In this document: positions 34,653 to 43,479 of the stretch, in pieces
Layout of the letters: every line of letters begins with the position of its first letter
Numbering within the stretch: the stretch's first letter is position 1
Source of the DNA: JAHHUA01 sp036635475
GTDB lineage: Bacteria > Bacillota > Clostridia > Oscillospirales > Ruminococcaceae
Direction of reading: 5' to 3'
Assembly: GCA_036635475.1 (NCBI GenBank)
Contig: JAVWQH010000005.1
Coordinates: 1-64,000 of the forward strand
DNA: 64,000 nucleotides
The notes under the pieces: generated by a model
Database searches by the model: none
Seen by the model: only the letters and a program-made list of their open reading frames with translations
Told to the model about the DNA's origin: nothing
Program-made: the position numbers and the translations under genes

Positions 34653-34682
34653 AAAGTTGCGTTTTTTTTCGCAACTTTTTTG
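34653..34682 (+). terminator. Terminator/attenuator before purE
   Basis: AAAGTTGCG and CGCAACTTT form a 9-bp stem with a T8 loop, followed by a T-run. It lies 14 bases after the leader ORF stop and about 30 bases before the purE start, so readthrough must be regulated or partial for the operon to be expressed. Confidence 0.85.
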
Positions 34683-34709
34683 TTTTTATAAAAAGTGGAG
34701 GTAAGAAAG

Positions 34710-35204
34710 ATGAAAAAACGTGTAGCAGTAATTATGGGTAGCGACAGCGATTTGCCTGTTGTTAATCCGGCAATCGAACTATTGAAGGAACTTGGCATTG
34801 AGGTTACAGCGAAAGTTATGAGCGCTCACAGAACCCCTCATCAAGCTGCTGATTTTGCGTCAAGTGCTAAGGAAAACGGCTTTGGAGCAATAATTGCCGC
34901 AGCGGGAAAAGCTGCACATCTAGCAGGAGTTTTAGCAGCACACACAACACTTCCTGTAATAGGTATTCCTGTTAAATCCTCAACTCTTGACGGACTTGAT
35001 GCACTTTTGGCAACAGTTCAAATGCCTAAAGGAGTTCCTGTTGCAACAGTTGCAATTGACGGAGCTTATAATGCAGCATTGTTAGCAGTACAAATGATGG
35101 CGATTTATGATGATGATTTATCCGCAAAACTCAGTGATATGAAAGCTAAAATGGAAGCAGAAGTTTTGGCTAAAGATGCAGCATTGCAAGAAAAGCTGAA
35201 ATAG
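34710..35204 (+). CDS. purE: 5-(carboxyamino)imidazole ribonucleotide mutase
   Basis: Class I PurE of 164 residues, the N5-CAIR mutase of purine synthesis. Signatures are AVIMGSDSDLPVVNPAIELL and the active-site SAHRTPHQAADFA, then IIAAAGKAAHLAGVLAAHT and PVIGIPVKSSTLDGLDALLATVQMP. The ATG at 34710 follows GGAGG by about 12 bases; a GTG at 34695 overlaps the site and is rejected. It is first in the operon purE-F-M-N-O-AICAR formyltransferase-D. purK, purC, purB, purQ and purL are not in the window. Confidence 0.97.
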   Translation: MKKRVAVIMGSDSDLPVVNPAIELLKELGIEVTAKVMSAHRTPHQAADFASSAKENGFGAIIAAAGKAAHLAGVLAAHTTLPVIGIPVKSSTLDGLDALLATVQMPKGVPVATVAIDGAYNAALLAVQMMAIYDDDLSAKLSDMKAKMEAEVLAKDAALQEKLK

Positions 35205-35288
35205 GATTTTATTATTACATTATACATTAAAGTTTCAAACAGTAATTTATAAATAAAAAAATCTATAAAACGAAAGGCAGGACGACCT

Positions 35289-36710
35289 GTGTTAGATAAT
35301 TTACACGAAGAATGTGGCGTTTTTGGAATATTCGATAAATCCGGAGAAACCGATGTAGCTTCAATGACTTATATGGCACTTTATGCCCTCCAACATAGAG
35401 GACAAGAAAGCTGTGGAATTGCCGTAAACGATGATGGAATTATTAGTTTACATCGAGATGTTGGACTTGTACCTGACGTTTTTAATCGCACAATACTCGA
35501 CAAATTGGGCAAGGGAACAATAGCAATGGGTCATGTTCGCTATTCCAAGGCTGCTCAAGCTGATAGAGCAAATGCTCAGCCTCTTTTCATAAGACATGTT
35601 AAAGGCCCGATGGCAATTGGATATAATGGTGCATTGACAAATGGGGCAGAACTACGCCACGAATTAGAGTTGACAGGTGCAATTTTTCATACAACAAATG
35701 ATGCTGAAGTAATAGCTTACAAAATTTCAAAGGCAAGACTTGAAAGTAAATCCATTGAAGAATCAATCGAAAAAGCAATGTATGAATTAAAAGGTGCTTA
35801 TTCAATTATTGCGATGTCGCCTAAAAAGCTGATTGCGGCAAGAGATGAAAACGGAATAAGACCACTTTGCTTAGGAAAGCTTAATGACGCATATGTTTTT
35901 GCTTCTGAAAGCTGTGCATTTGATACAATCGGTGCAACATTCATAAGAGATGTTAAACCGGGTGAGATAATTGTTATTGATGAAAACGGAATGAGAACAA
36001 TCGAAACTCATTGTGGCAAAAAGGGCAATTTATGCGTTTTTGAATATGTTTATTTTGCAAGACCTGACTCAGTAATTGAGGGTTCAAGTGTACACGAGGC
36101 AAGACTTCGTGCAGGAGCATTTCTTGCTAAGGCTGCACCAGTTGAAGCTGATGTTGTAATTGGAGTTCCCGATTCTGGACTAGATTGTGCGTTGGGATAT
36201 GCAAGAGAATCTGGAATAGCATATGGTGTAGGTTTTATCAAAAACAGATATGTTGGAAGAACTTTCATTCAACCAACTCAAGCACAACGTTTAAATGCTG
36301 TAAGAATTAAGCTTAATGTTTTGGCTGCAACAGTTAAAGGCAAGAGGGTTGTTTTACTCGACGATTCAATTGTTCGTGGAACAACAAGTGCAAGAATTGT
36401 TAATCTTTTGAGAGAAGCCGGTGCAACTGAAGTTCACGTAAGAATTTCTTCTCCACCATTTATAAATCCTTGTTATTTTGGAACAGATGTTGACAGCAAA
36501 GAAAATTTAATTGCTTGTAGAATGTCAATCGAGGAAATAGGCAAGGAAATCGGTGCAGACACAATAGCATTTTTGTCCATCGAGGATATGAAAAAAGTCC
36601 CAGGAATTGATGATATCGACTTTTGCGTTGGCTGTTTTACAGGAGAATATCCTGTGCCGATAGCTTGCCAAGAATGTCACGACAAATATTCTTGTAAAAT
36701 CAAAAAATAA
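35289..36710 (+). CDS. purF: Amidophosphoribosyltransferase
   Basis: PurF of 473 residues, first committed enzyme of purine synthesis, moving glutamine amide nitrogen onto PRPP. It starts with GTG and a short propeptide (MLDNLHEE) before the catalytic Cys-9 of CGVFGIF, which becomes the N-terminal nucleophile after cleavage. The PRPP loop is VVLLDDSIVRGTTS. Cysteines in LCVFEYVYFARPDS, NPCYFGTD and FCVGCFTGEYP fit the four ligands of the Bacillus-type 4Fe-4S cluster, implying oxygen-sensitive stability. It lies 84 bases after purE. Confidence 0.97.
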   Translation: MLDNLHEECGVFGIFDKSGETDVASMTYMALYALQHRGQESCGIAVNDDGIISLHRDVGLVPDVFNRTILDKLGKGTIAMGHVRYSKAAQADRANAQPLFIRHVKGPMAIGYNGALTNGAELRHELELTGAIFHTTNDAEVIAYKISKARLESKSIEESIEKAMYELKGAYSIIAMSPKKLIAARDENGIRPLCLGKLNDAYVFASESCAFDTIGATFIRDVKPGEIIVIDENGMRTIETHCGKKGNLCVFEYVYFARPDSVIEGSSVHEARLRAGAFLAKAAPVEADVVIGVPDSGLDCALGYARESGIAYGVGFIKNRYVGRTFIQPTQAQRLNAVRIKLNVLAATVKGKRVVLLDDSIVRGTTSARIVNLLREAGATEVHVRISSPPFINPCYFGTDVDSKENLIACRMSIEEIGKEIGADTIAFLSIEDMKKVPGIDDIDFCVGCFTGEYPVPIACQECHDKYSCKIKK

Positions 36711-36803
36711 TTACAAAATTAAATCGGAAATAATATTATTAAATTCACCGATTTACAATAGCTAAAATAAATCAAGCCTTATCGGCGGAATGGAAGGTAA
36801 GTT

Positions 36804-37844
36804 ATGAAAGAAAGTTTTAGTAATAGTTATAAGGAAGCAGGCGTTGACGTAACAGCAGGTTACAAAGCAGTTGAATTGATGAAATCCCATGTTGCAAGAA
36901 CAATGACATCTGGAGTTCTAAGTGGAATTGGCGGATTTGGCGGAGCATTTGAACTTGATTTAGAGGGAATAACAAAGCCTGTTTTAGTTTCCGGAACTGA
37001 TGGAGTTGGAACAAAACTAAAACTTGCTTTCCTTTTAGATAAACACGATACAATTGGTATTGACTGCGTTGCAATGTGCGTTAATGACATTATTTGCTGT
37101 GGTGCAAAGCCATTGCTATTCCTCGATTATATTGCATTGGGAAAAAATGTTCCCGAAAAAGTTGCTGATATAGTTAAGGGAGTAGCTGACGGCTGCGTTG
37201 AAACAGGCTGTGCATTAATTGGCGGCGAAACAGCAGAAATGCCTGGATTTTATCCAATAGATGAATATGACGTTGCAGGATTTAGTGTTGGTGTTGTTGA
37301 CAAAAACAAAATGATTAATCCTGAAAATGTTGAAGTTGGAGATGTTATGATTGCATTGCCTTCTTCGGGAGTACATTCAAACGGATTTTCACTTGTAAGA
37401 AAAGTATTTAACCTTGAAAAAGAGCCTCAAAATGTTTTCAACAAAGTTTTGGGTTCAACACTGGGAGAGGTTTTGCTAACACCAACAAAGCTTTATGTAA
37501 AGCCAATTCTTGAACTTATTTCAAAAATTAATGTAAAGTCCATTGTTCACATCACAGGGGGAGGTTTTTACGAAAATATTCCTCGTGCATTGAATGACAG
37601 AACAAAGGCAGTTGTAGATAAAAACAAGGTTCGTGTTCTTGAAATATTTGATTTAATCGCTAAAACAGGAAATATTCCTGAAAGAGATATGTACAACACA
37701 TTCAATATGGGCGTTGGTATGATTACAATTGTTTCAAAAAATGATGCTGAGCAGGCTCTTAAAATATTAAAGGCTCAAGGTCAAGATGCCTATATCATTG
37801 GAGAAATTGAGCAAGGCAACAATGAAATTGAAATTGTTGGCTAG
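36804..37844 (+). CDS. purM: Phosphoribosylformylglycinamidine cyclo-ligase
   Basis: PurM (AIR synthetase) of 346 residues. Typical parts are YKEAGVDVTAGYKAVELMK, the ATP-binding VSGTDGVGTKLKLAF, CVAMCVNDIICCGAKPLLFLDYIALGK, ALIGGETAEMPGFYP, SSGVHSNGFSLVRKV and HITGGGFYENIPRAL. It closes the imidazole ring from FGAM with ATP. GGAAGG precedes the ATG. Length and motifs are standard. Confidence 0.98.
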   Translation: MKESFSNSYKEAGVDVTAGYKAVELMKSHVARTMTSGVLSGIGGFGGAFELDLEGITKPVLVSGTDGVGTKLKLAFLLDKHDTIGIDCVAMCVNDIICCGAKPLLFLDYIALGKNVPEKVADIVKGVADGCVETGCALIGGETAEMPGFYPIDEYDVAGFSVGVVDKNKMINPENVEVGDVMIALPSSGVHSNGFSLVRKVFNLEKEPQNVFNKVLGSTLGEVLLTPTKLYVKPILELISKINVKSIVHITGGGFYENIPRALNDRTKAVVDKNKVRVLEIFDLIAKTGNIPERDMYNTFNMGVGMITIVSKNDAEQALKILKAQGQDAYIIGEIEQGNNEIEIVG

Positions 37845-37873
37845 TCAATATTGAAAGAGGGACAGAAATCATA

Positions 37874-38521
37874 ATGGTTAAAATAGCTGTGCTTGTATCG
37901 GGCGGAGGGACAAACCTTCAAGCTCTTATTGATAAGGAAAATGCGGGGGAATTGGGACTTGCAAAAATCGAACTTGTAATAGCCTCCAATAGAAAAGCCT
38001 ATGCTCTTGAACGTGCTGAAAAAGCCAATATTAAAACTGCTGTTGTGAGCCGTAAAGAATGTGAAGACAGCAAGGAATTTGACACAAAAATCTTGAAACA
38101 TCTGAAAGATAATGGCATTGAACTTGTTGTTCTTGCAGGCTTTTTAAGTATTCTCGGAAAAGATATTATCAATGAATATCAAGACCGAATAATCAATATT
38201 CACCCATCATTAATCCCATCATTTTGTGGAAGTGGTTTCTATGGATTAAAAGTACACGAAGCGGCTCTTACATATGGAGTTAAAGTTACAGGGGCAACTG
38301 TGCATTATGTTAATGAAATCCCAGATGGAGGAAATATAATATTGCAGAAGGCTGTTTATGTTGAGCCGAATGATACTGCCGAAACCTTGCAAAGACGAGT
38401 TATGGAGCAAGCTGAGTGGGAAATTTTGCCTAAAGCTACTGCAATGGTTTGTGAAATTATCGAAAAAAACAGAGAAATATCACAACAAAATAATTCTAAT
38501 AAATCCTCAAAACCGCTTTAA
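37874..38521 (+). CDS. purN: Phosphoribosylglycinamide formyltransferase
   Basis: PurN (GAR transformylase) of 215 residues using 10-formyl-THF. Motifs are AVLVSGGGTNLQALID, VIASNRKAYALERA, VLAGFLSILGKDIINEY, and the catalytic region NIHPSLIPSFCGSGFYGLKVHEAAL with the Asn/His pair, followed by TGATVHYVNEIPDGG. Its formyl donor is the product of Fhs, encoded at 50489-52162. AGAGGGAC precedes the ATG. The C-terminal ~15 residues are a polar tail (QQNNSNKSSKPL). Confidence 0.97.
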   Translation: MVKIAVLVSGGGTNLQALIDKENAGELGLAKIELVIASNRKAYALERAEKANIKTAVVSRKECEDSKEFDTKILKHLKDNGIELVVLAGFLSILGKDIINEYQDRIINIHPSLIPSFCGSGFYGLKVHEAALTYGVKVTGATVHYVNEIPDGGNIILQKAVYVEPNDTAETLQRRVMEQAEWEILPKATAMVCEIIEKNREISQQNNSNKSSKPL

Positions 38522-38569
38522 ATCGCTGCTTGTGCATTAACATATTATTTTCAAGAAAGGAATATTAAT

Positions 38570-39271
38570 ATGAATATGATTAAAATTTCCGATGAATTAA
38601 AAGGAAATACATATCCGGGAAGAGGCATTATTATTGGCAAGAGTGCTGACGGAGAAAATGCTGTTATGGCGTATTTTATAATGGGACGTAGTGTGAACAG
38701 CCGCAACAGAGTTTTTGTGAAAGACGGACAAGGGATAAAAACTCAAGCATATGACCCAAGTAAGCTAACTGACCCGTCACTTATTATATATTCACCTGTT
38801 CGAGTTTTAGGCGACACAACAATAGTTACAAATGGTGACCAAACTGACACAGTATACGATATGATGTCTAGGGGAATATCATTTGAAGATGCGTTAAGAA
38901 CAAGAGAATTTGAGCCAGATGAACCTAATTTTACACCGAGAATTTCGGGTATGCTAAATGGATTTGACTATAAGCTATCAATTCTTAAAAGTGCAAACGG
39001 AAATCCTAATTCTCACCAACGTTATTTCTTCGATTACACCTCACCATTAGCGGGAGAGGGACATTTTATTCATACATATAAATGTGACGGCAATCCAATC
39101 CCATCATTCGAGGGCGAGCCAACTCTTGTTGCACTTAATGGCAATATAGATGATTTTACAAGGGAAATTTGGGAAAGCCTTAATGCTGACAATAAAGTTT
39201 CGCTTTTCACAAGATTCATTAATATTGCAACAGGCGATGTTGAAACAAGAATTATTAATAAAAATTGCTAA
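38570..39271 (+). CDS. purO: IMP cyclohydrolase, PurO type
   Basis: Protein of 233 residues that matches the archaeal-type IMP cyclohydrolase (PurO) family, not the N-terminal half of PurH. Family stretches are NTYPGRGIIIGKSADGENAV, AYFIMGRSVNSRNRVF, SPVRVLGDTTIVTNGDQTDT and SPLAGEGHFIHTYKCDG. It converts FAICAR to IMP, the last step of purine synthesis. It sits between purN and a stand-alone AICAR formyltransferase, which supports the function. GAAAGGA lies before the ATG. Confidence 0.9.
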   Translation: MNMIKISDELKGNTYPGRGIIIGKSADGENAVMAYFIMGRSVNSRNRVFVKDGQGIKTQAYDPSKLTDPSLIIYSPVRVLGDTTIVTNGDQTDTVYDMMSRGISFEDALRTREFEPDEPNFTPRISGMLNGFDYKLSILKSANGNPNSHQRYFFDYTSPLAGEGHFIHTYKCDGNPIPSFEGEPTLVALNGNIDDFTREIWESLNADNKVSLFTRFINIATGDVETRIINKNC

Positions 39272-39325
39272 TAATCCTAATCGGTTAGCAACAAAGATAG
39301 TTGTAAATTGAAAGGAATGATGAAA

Positions 39326-40501
39326 ATGTCTAAAGAATTAGAATTGAAATATGGCTGTAATCCCAATCAAAAACCATCAAGAATATTTGTTGAAAATGGT
39401 GAATTGCCAATTGAAGTTTTGAATGGTAGACCGGGTTATATCAACTTTATGGACGCATTCAACAGTTGGCAACTCGTAAAAGAACTTAAACAAGCAACAG
39501 GACTTCCTGCTGCTGCATCTTTTAAGCATGTTAGCCCAGCAGGTGCTGCTGTTGGAAAACCCCTTTCTGATACACTGAAAAAGATATATTTTGTAGATGA
39601 CCTTGAACTTTCTCCACTAGCTTGTGCATATGCAAGAGCCAGAGGTGCTGACAGAATGTCATCATACGGAGATTTTGTCGCACTTTCTGATATTTGTGAC
39701 ATTCAAACAGCAAAAATGATATCTCGTGAAGTTTCTGATGGTGTAATTGCTCCAGATTATACAGAAGAGGCACTTGAACTGCTTAAAACCAAAAGAAAAG
39801 GCTCTTATAATGTCATAAAAATTGATGAAAATTATATTCCAGAAGCAATTGAACGCAGAAAAATTTTCGGAATTACATTTGAACAGGGCAGAAATAACCT
39901 TGCAATAACAGAAGAAATGTTGCAAAATGTAATAACAGACAACAAAGAAATTCCTGAAAATGCTAAAATTGACTTGCTTATTTCTTTGATTACACTGAAA
40001 TATACACAATCAAATTCAGTTTGCTACGTAAAAGATGGACAAGCAATCGGAATTGGTGCAGGACAACAGTCAAGAATTCATTGTACACGTCTTGCCGGAA
40101 ATAAAGCTGACATATGGTTTTTACGTCAACATCAAAAGGTTCTCGACTTGCCATTTAAAACAGGAATTAAAAGAGCAGACAGAGATAACACAATTGATGT
40201 ATATATTTCTGACGATTATATGGACGTATTGGCTGACGGCGTGTGGGAAAATTTCTTCACAACAAAGCCTGAACCATTAACAAGAGAAGAAAAAAGCAAA
40301 TGGATTAGCACATTGACAGGTGTTTCACTGGGTTCTGATGCGTTCTTCCCGTTTGGCGATAATATTGAACGTGCTCACAGAACAGGTGTTTCCTATATAG
40401 CTCAGCCTGGTGGTTCAATTCGTGACGATAACGTTATTGAAACTTGCAATAAATACAATATTGCTATGGCATTTACAGGTATTCGTTTATTCCATCACTA
40501 A
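39326..40501 (+). CDS. Stand-alone AICAR formyltransferase
   Basis: Protein of about 391 residues related to the C-terminal (transformylase) domain of PurH, without the N-terminal MGS-like cyclohydrolase domain. It begins ELKYGCNPNQKPSRIF and contains AAASFKHVSPAGAAVG with the catalytic Lys-His pair, LACAYARARGADRMSSYGDF, YTQSNSVCYVKDGQAIGIGAGQQSRIHCTRLAG and DAFFPFGDNIERA. It moves a formyl group from 10-formyl-THF to AICAR (ZMP), the compound the pflB riboswitch senses as ZMP/ZTP. The ATG at 39326 has GAAAGGA 9 bases upstream; ATGs at 39317 and 39320 are too close. Confidence 0.93.
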   Translation: MSKELELKYGCNPNQKPSRIFVENGELPIEVLNGRPGYINFMDAFNSWQLVKELKQATGLPAAASFKHVSPAGAAVGKPLSDTLKKIYFVDDLELSPLACAYARARGADRMSSYGDFVALSDICDIQTAKMISREVSDGVIAPDYTEEALELLKTKRKGSYNVIKIDENYIPEAIERRKIFGITFEQGRNNLAITEEMLQNVITDNKEIPENAKIDLLISLITLKYTQSNSVCYVKDGQAIGIGAGQQSRIHCTRLAGNKADIWFLRQHQKVLDLPFKTGIKRADRDNTIDVYISDDYMDVLADGVWENFFTTKPEPLTREEKSKWISTLTGVSLGSDAFFPFGDNIERAHRTGVSYIAQPGGSIRDDNVIETCNKYNIAMAFTGIRLFHH

Positions 40502-40537
40502 TTTTTGATTACAATTAAAATAAAAAGTCGAAAGGTA

Positions 40538-41815
40538 GTGAGAAAAATTAAAATATTAGTAGTAGGATCGGGCGGAAGAGAACACGCAATTATAAAAAAG
40601 CTCAAAGAAAGCAAAAGAAATCCCGAGATTTTCGCTTGCCCAGGAAATGGTGGAATATCAAAGGACGCAACTTGTGTTGATATTGGTGCGAAAGATATTG
40701 ATGGTGTTGTAAAATTCTCAAAGGAAAATGCAATTGATTTAGTAGTTGTTGCTCCAGATGACCCACTTGTTTTGGGAATGGTTGATGCACTTGAAAAAGA
40801 GCATATAATGACATTCGGGCCAAACAAAGCCGCCGCAATAATAGAGGGCAGCAAGGTCTTTTCAAAGAGCCTTATGAAAAAATACAATATTCCAACAGCA
40901 GCTTATGAAGTGTTTGACAATCAAGAAAACGCTATTGCATACATTGAAAAGCAAAATGAGTATCCTGTTGTTATAAAAGCTGATGGATTAGCATTGGGAA
41001 AAGGCGTTATTATAGCTGAAAACCATATTGATGCAGTTAATGCGGTTAAATCAATAATGGAAGATAAAGCCTTTGGCGAAAGCGGAAATCAGATTGTTAT
41101 CGAAGAATTTTTGACAGGACCAGAGGTTTCTGTTCTTGCATTTACTGACGGAAAAACGGTTAAACCAATGGTATCTTCAATGGATCACAAACGTGCTTTT
41201 GATGGAGATTGTGGCTTAAACACTGGCGGTATGGGTACTATTGCACCAAACCCTTGTTACAAAGTTGAATACCAGACTGAAGCTATGGAAAAGATTTTTT
41301 TGCCCACAATTAATGCAATGTCAAAAGAGGGAAGAGCCTTTAAAGGTTGTTTGTATTTTGGCTTGATGTTGACACCGAAAGGGCCATATGTAATCGAGTA
41401 TAATTGTCGCTTTGGTGACCCAGAAACTCAAGTCGTTTTGCCACTTCTCAAGACAGATTTTATTGATATTATTGAAGCAATTTATAATGAAGAACTCGAT
41501 AAAATCAATATTGAATGGGATAATAATTTTGCGGCTTGCGTAATTTTGGCAAGTGGCGGTTACCCACAAAGCTACAAAAAAGGCTTGGAAATCAGCGGAC
41601 TTAATCCAGAGGGAAACCTTGATGGTGTCACTGTTTACCACGCAGGTACAAAGCTTGTTGACGACAAATTTTTCACTAATGGCGGACGTGTTTTAGGAGT
41701 TACTGCAATAGGGGATACGCTGAAAAATGCCCTTGCTAAATCCTATGAAGCTTGCCAAAAAATCGGCTGGGAAAACGTTCACTACAGAAAAGATATCGGA
41801 CACAGAGCATTGTAA
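40538..41815 (+). CDS. purD: Phosphoribosylamine-glycine ligase
   Basis: PurD (GAR synthetase) of about 425 residues with an ATP-grasp fold. It begins KIKILVVGSGGREHAIIKKL; further motifs are VVVAPDDPLVLGMVDAL, VIKADGLALGKGVIIAE, HKRAFDGDCGLNTGGMGTIAP and YNCRFGDPETQVVLPLL. The start is ambiguous. The GTG at 40538 is only 2 bases after AAAGG, whereas an ATT at 40547 has about 11 bases of spacing and gives the usual family N-terminus. A terminator follows and closes the purine operon. Confidence 0.95.
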   Translation: MRKIKILVVGSGGREHAIIKKLKESKRNPEIFACPGNGGISKDATCVDIGAKDIDGVVKFSKENAIDLVVVAPDDPLVLGMVDALEKEHIMTFGPNKAAAIIEGSKVFSKSLMKKYNIPTAAYEVFDNQENAIAYIEKQNEYPVVIKADGLALGKGVIIAENHIDAVNAVKSIMEDKAFGESGNQIVIEEFLTGPEVSVLAFTDGKTVKPMVSSMDHKRAFDGDCGLNTGGMGTIAPNPCYKVEYQTEAMEKIFLPTINAMSKEGRAFKGCLYFGLMLTPKGPYVIEYNCRFGDPETQVVLPLLKTDFIDIIEAIYNEELDKINIEWDNNFAACVILASGGYPQSYKKGLEISGLNPEGNLDGVTVYHAGTKLVDDKFFTNGGRVLGVTAIGDTLKNALAKSYEACQKIGWENVHYRKDIGHRAL

Positions 41816-41848
41816 ATGTCTTAAATATTAACCAATTATTATATTGAA

Positions 41849-41899
41849 AAGAGCATTCAGAAAATCCTTTAAACGGAAATTCTAAATGCTCTTTTTTTT
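41849..41899 (+). terminator. Terminator of the purine operon
   Basis: AAGAGCATT and AATGCTCTT close a long imperfect hairpin with an inner TCC/GGA stem, followed by a run of Ts. Confidence 0.88.
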
Positions 41900-41931
41900 A
41901 ATTCAGCGGAAAAAGTTTATGTCAGAACTAA

Positions 41932-43188
41932 TTATTTAGCCATAAATGCTTCAATTTCATCAATTTCTTTCATAACTTCTGCGGTTAAATTGATACAGCC
42001 ATTTTCTGTTATTAAAATGTCATCTTCAATTCTGACACCAATTTTCCATTCGGGAATGTAAAGTCCAGGTTCAATTGTTTGTACACTGCCAACCAATAGG
42101 TCATAGGAGTTTGTTTCAATATTATATCCAACATCGTGATTATCAAGTCCCATTGGGTGAGAAAGTGAATGAGGATAATACTTTCTAAGTTCGCTGTCTT
42201 CTTTGATAAGACCGAGCTTTTTAAGTTCTTGTACAAAATAAGGTCTGACAACATTTGCATCAAGTTCTTTGCCAGTCATACCTGGTTTTGCGGCGGTAAT
42301 TGCTCTTTTGTTAGCTTCAAGAACAATGTTGTAAATTTCTTTTTGTTTATCTGTAAATTTGCCGTTGGCTGGAATTGTACGAGAAATATCACTGCAATAG
42401 TGATTCCATTTTCCGCCTAAATCAAACAATACAAGTTCGCCATCGTTTATTTGAGAATCGTTGTATTCATAGTGCATAGTGCAAGCATTCTTGCCTGTGG
42501 CAGCGATTGTTGGGAAGGAATATTCTTTCACGCCACGTCTTTCAACTTCATAGCTAAATGCTGCATCGAGCTGGTACTCAAACATATTAGGTTCAATATC
42601 GGAAAATATACGTTTAATCCCCTCATAAGTGATTGAAATTGCTTTTTTAATTTCATCAATTTCTTCTTCTTCTTTAATGTATCTCATTTGACAAATTGGT
42701 TCGTATACATTTTTAATTAGAATGTGAGGGTAGTTTGATTTGATTTTTTCAGCAAATTCAAACGACGGATAAACAACTTTATCTGAAACATCACGATAAA
42801 GGTCAAGATAAACGTTTTCAACCATAGTTGGAGTTAAAAGATTAAATACAAAATTTTCAAATGTTGAAAGATATTTAACTTCGTCAATGCCGGAAATTTC
42901 TTTTGCAATAATATCAGTCAACTGTCTGCCTCTCCAAAGCTGATATTTTTCGCTGTAATCGTTGATGAACAAAATTTGCTTAGCAATACCTTTTCTTTTT
43001 GTGATAACAAGAATGAGGTCGTGTTCGCTAAGACCTGTCATATAGAAAAAATTGTTATTAACATAAAAAGGGTAGTTTTCATCTTCTGATTTTACCACAT
43101 CTTTCCCTGCAAAAAGCAGAGCAGCAGAATTGTCCTGCATAGAGTTAATAAGTTTTTGTCTGTTTCTGATAAAAAAGTTCTTGTCCAT
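41932..43188 (-). CDS. Aminopeptidase P family protein (Xaa-Pro aminopeptidase)
   Basis: Metallopeptidase of 418 residues with an N-terminal creatinase-like domain (residues ~1-130, NNNFFYMTGLSEHDLIL) and a pita-bread catalytic domain. The metal ligands are in LFDLGGKWNHYCSDISRTI (Asp, Asp), HSLSHPMGLDNHDVG (His), TIEPGLYIPEW (Glu) and RIEDDILIT (Glu). It removes an N-terminal residue before proline. The protein has no signal peptide. The A-G-rich AGGAGG lies 8 bases before the ATG. It appears monocistronic. Confidence 0.93.
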   Translation of the reverse strand: MDKNFFIRNRQKLINSMQDNSAALLFAGKDVVKSEDENYPFYVNNNFFYMTGLSEHDLILVITKRKGIAKQILFINDYSEKYQLWRGRQLTDIIAKEISGIDEVKYLSTFENFVFNLLTPTMVENVYLDLYRDVSDKVVYPSFEFAEKIKSNYPHILIKNVYEPICQMRYIKEEEEIDEIKKAISITYEGIKRIFSDIEPNMFEYQLDAAFSYEVERRGVKEYSFPTIAATGKNACTMHYEYNDSQINDGELVLFDLGGKWNHYCSDISRTIPANGKFTDKQKEIYNIVLEANKRAITAAKPGMTGKELDANVVRPYFVQELKKLGLIKEDSELRKYYPHSLSHPMGLDNHDVGYNIETNSYDLLVGSVQTIEPGLYIPEWKIGVRIEDDILITENGCINLTAEVMKEIDEIEAFMAK

Positions 43189-43479
43189 TTTAAAAATCCT
43201 CCTATGTATTTTTGAATATACTGTTGCGAAAAAACTTCTAAAATAAAATTTTATACAAATTTCTTAAATAATTATACCATTTTAAGACTTGTTTGTAAAT
43301 TATATTATTGCAAAATATTGAATAAAGGTAGAAATTTTGTAGTTGTGCTATAGCGAAAGCTAAAACAATTAAAACTTACTTGATTATTTAATAAATATGT
43401 TGTAGAATGTATAAAGACAATGTAATAATTTTAATATATAATCTCTAAAATATCTCCGATTTGAGGGTGAATTTCATTT
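43189..43479. other. Intergenic region between divergent pepP-type and MATE genes
   Basis: A/T-rich; presumably holds two outward promoters. I could not single out a convincing element or hairpin. Confidence 0.4.
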
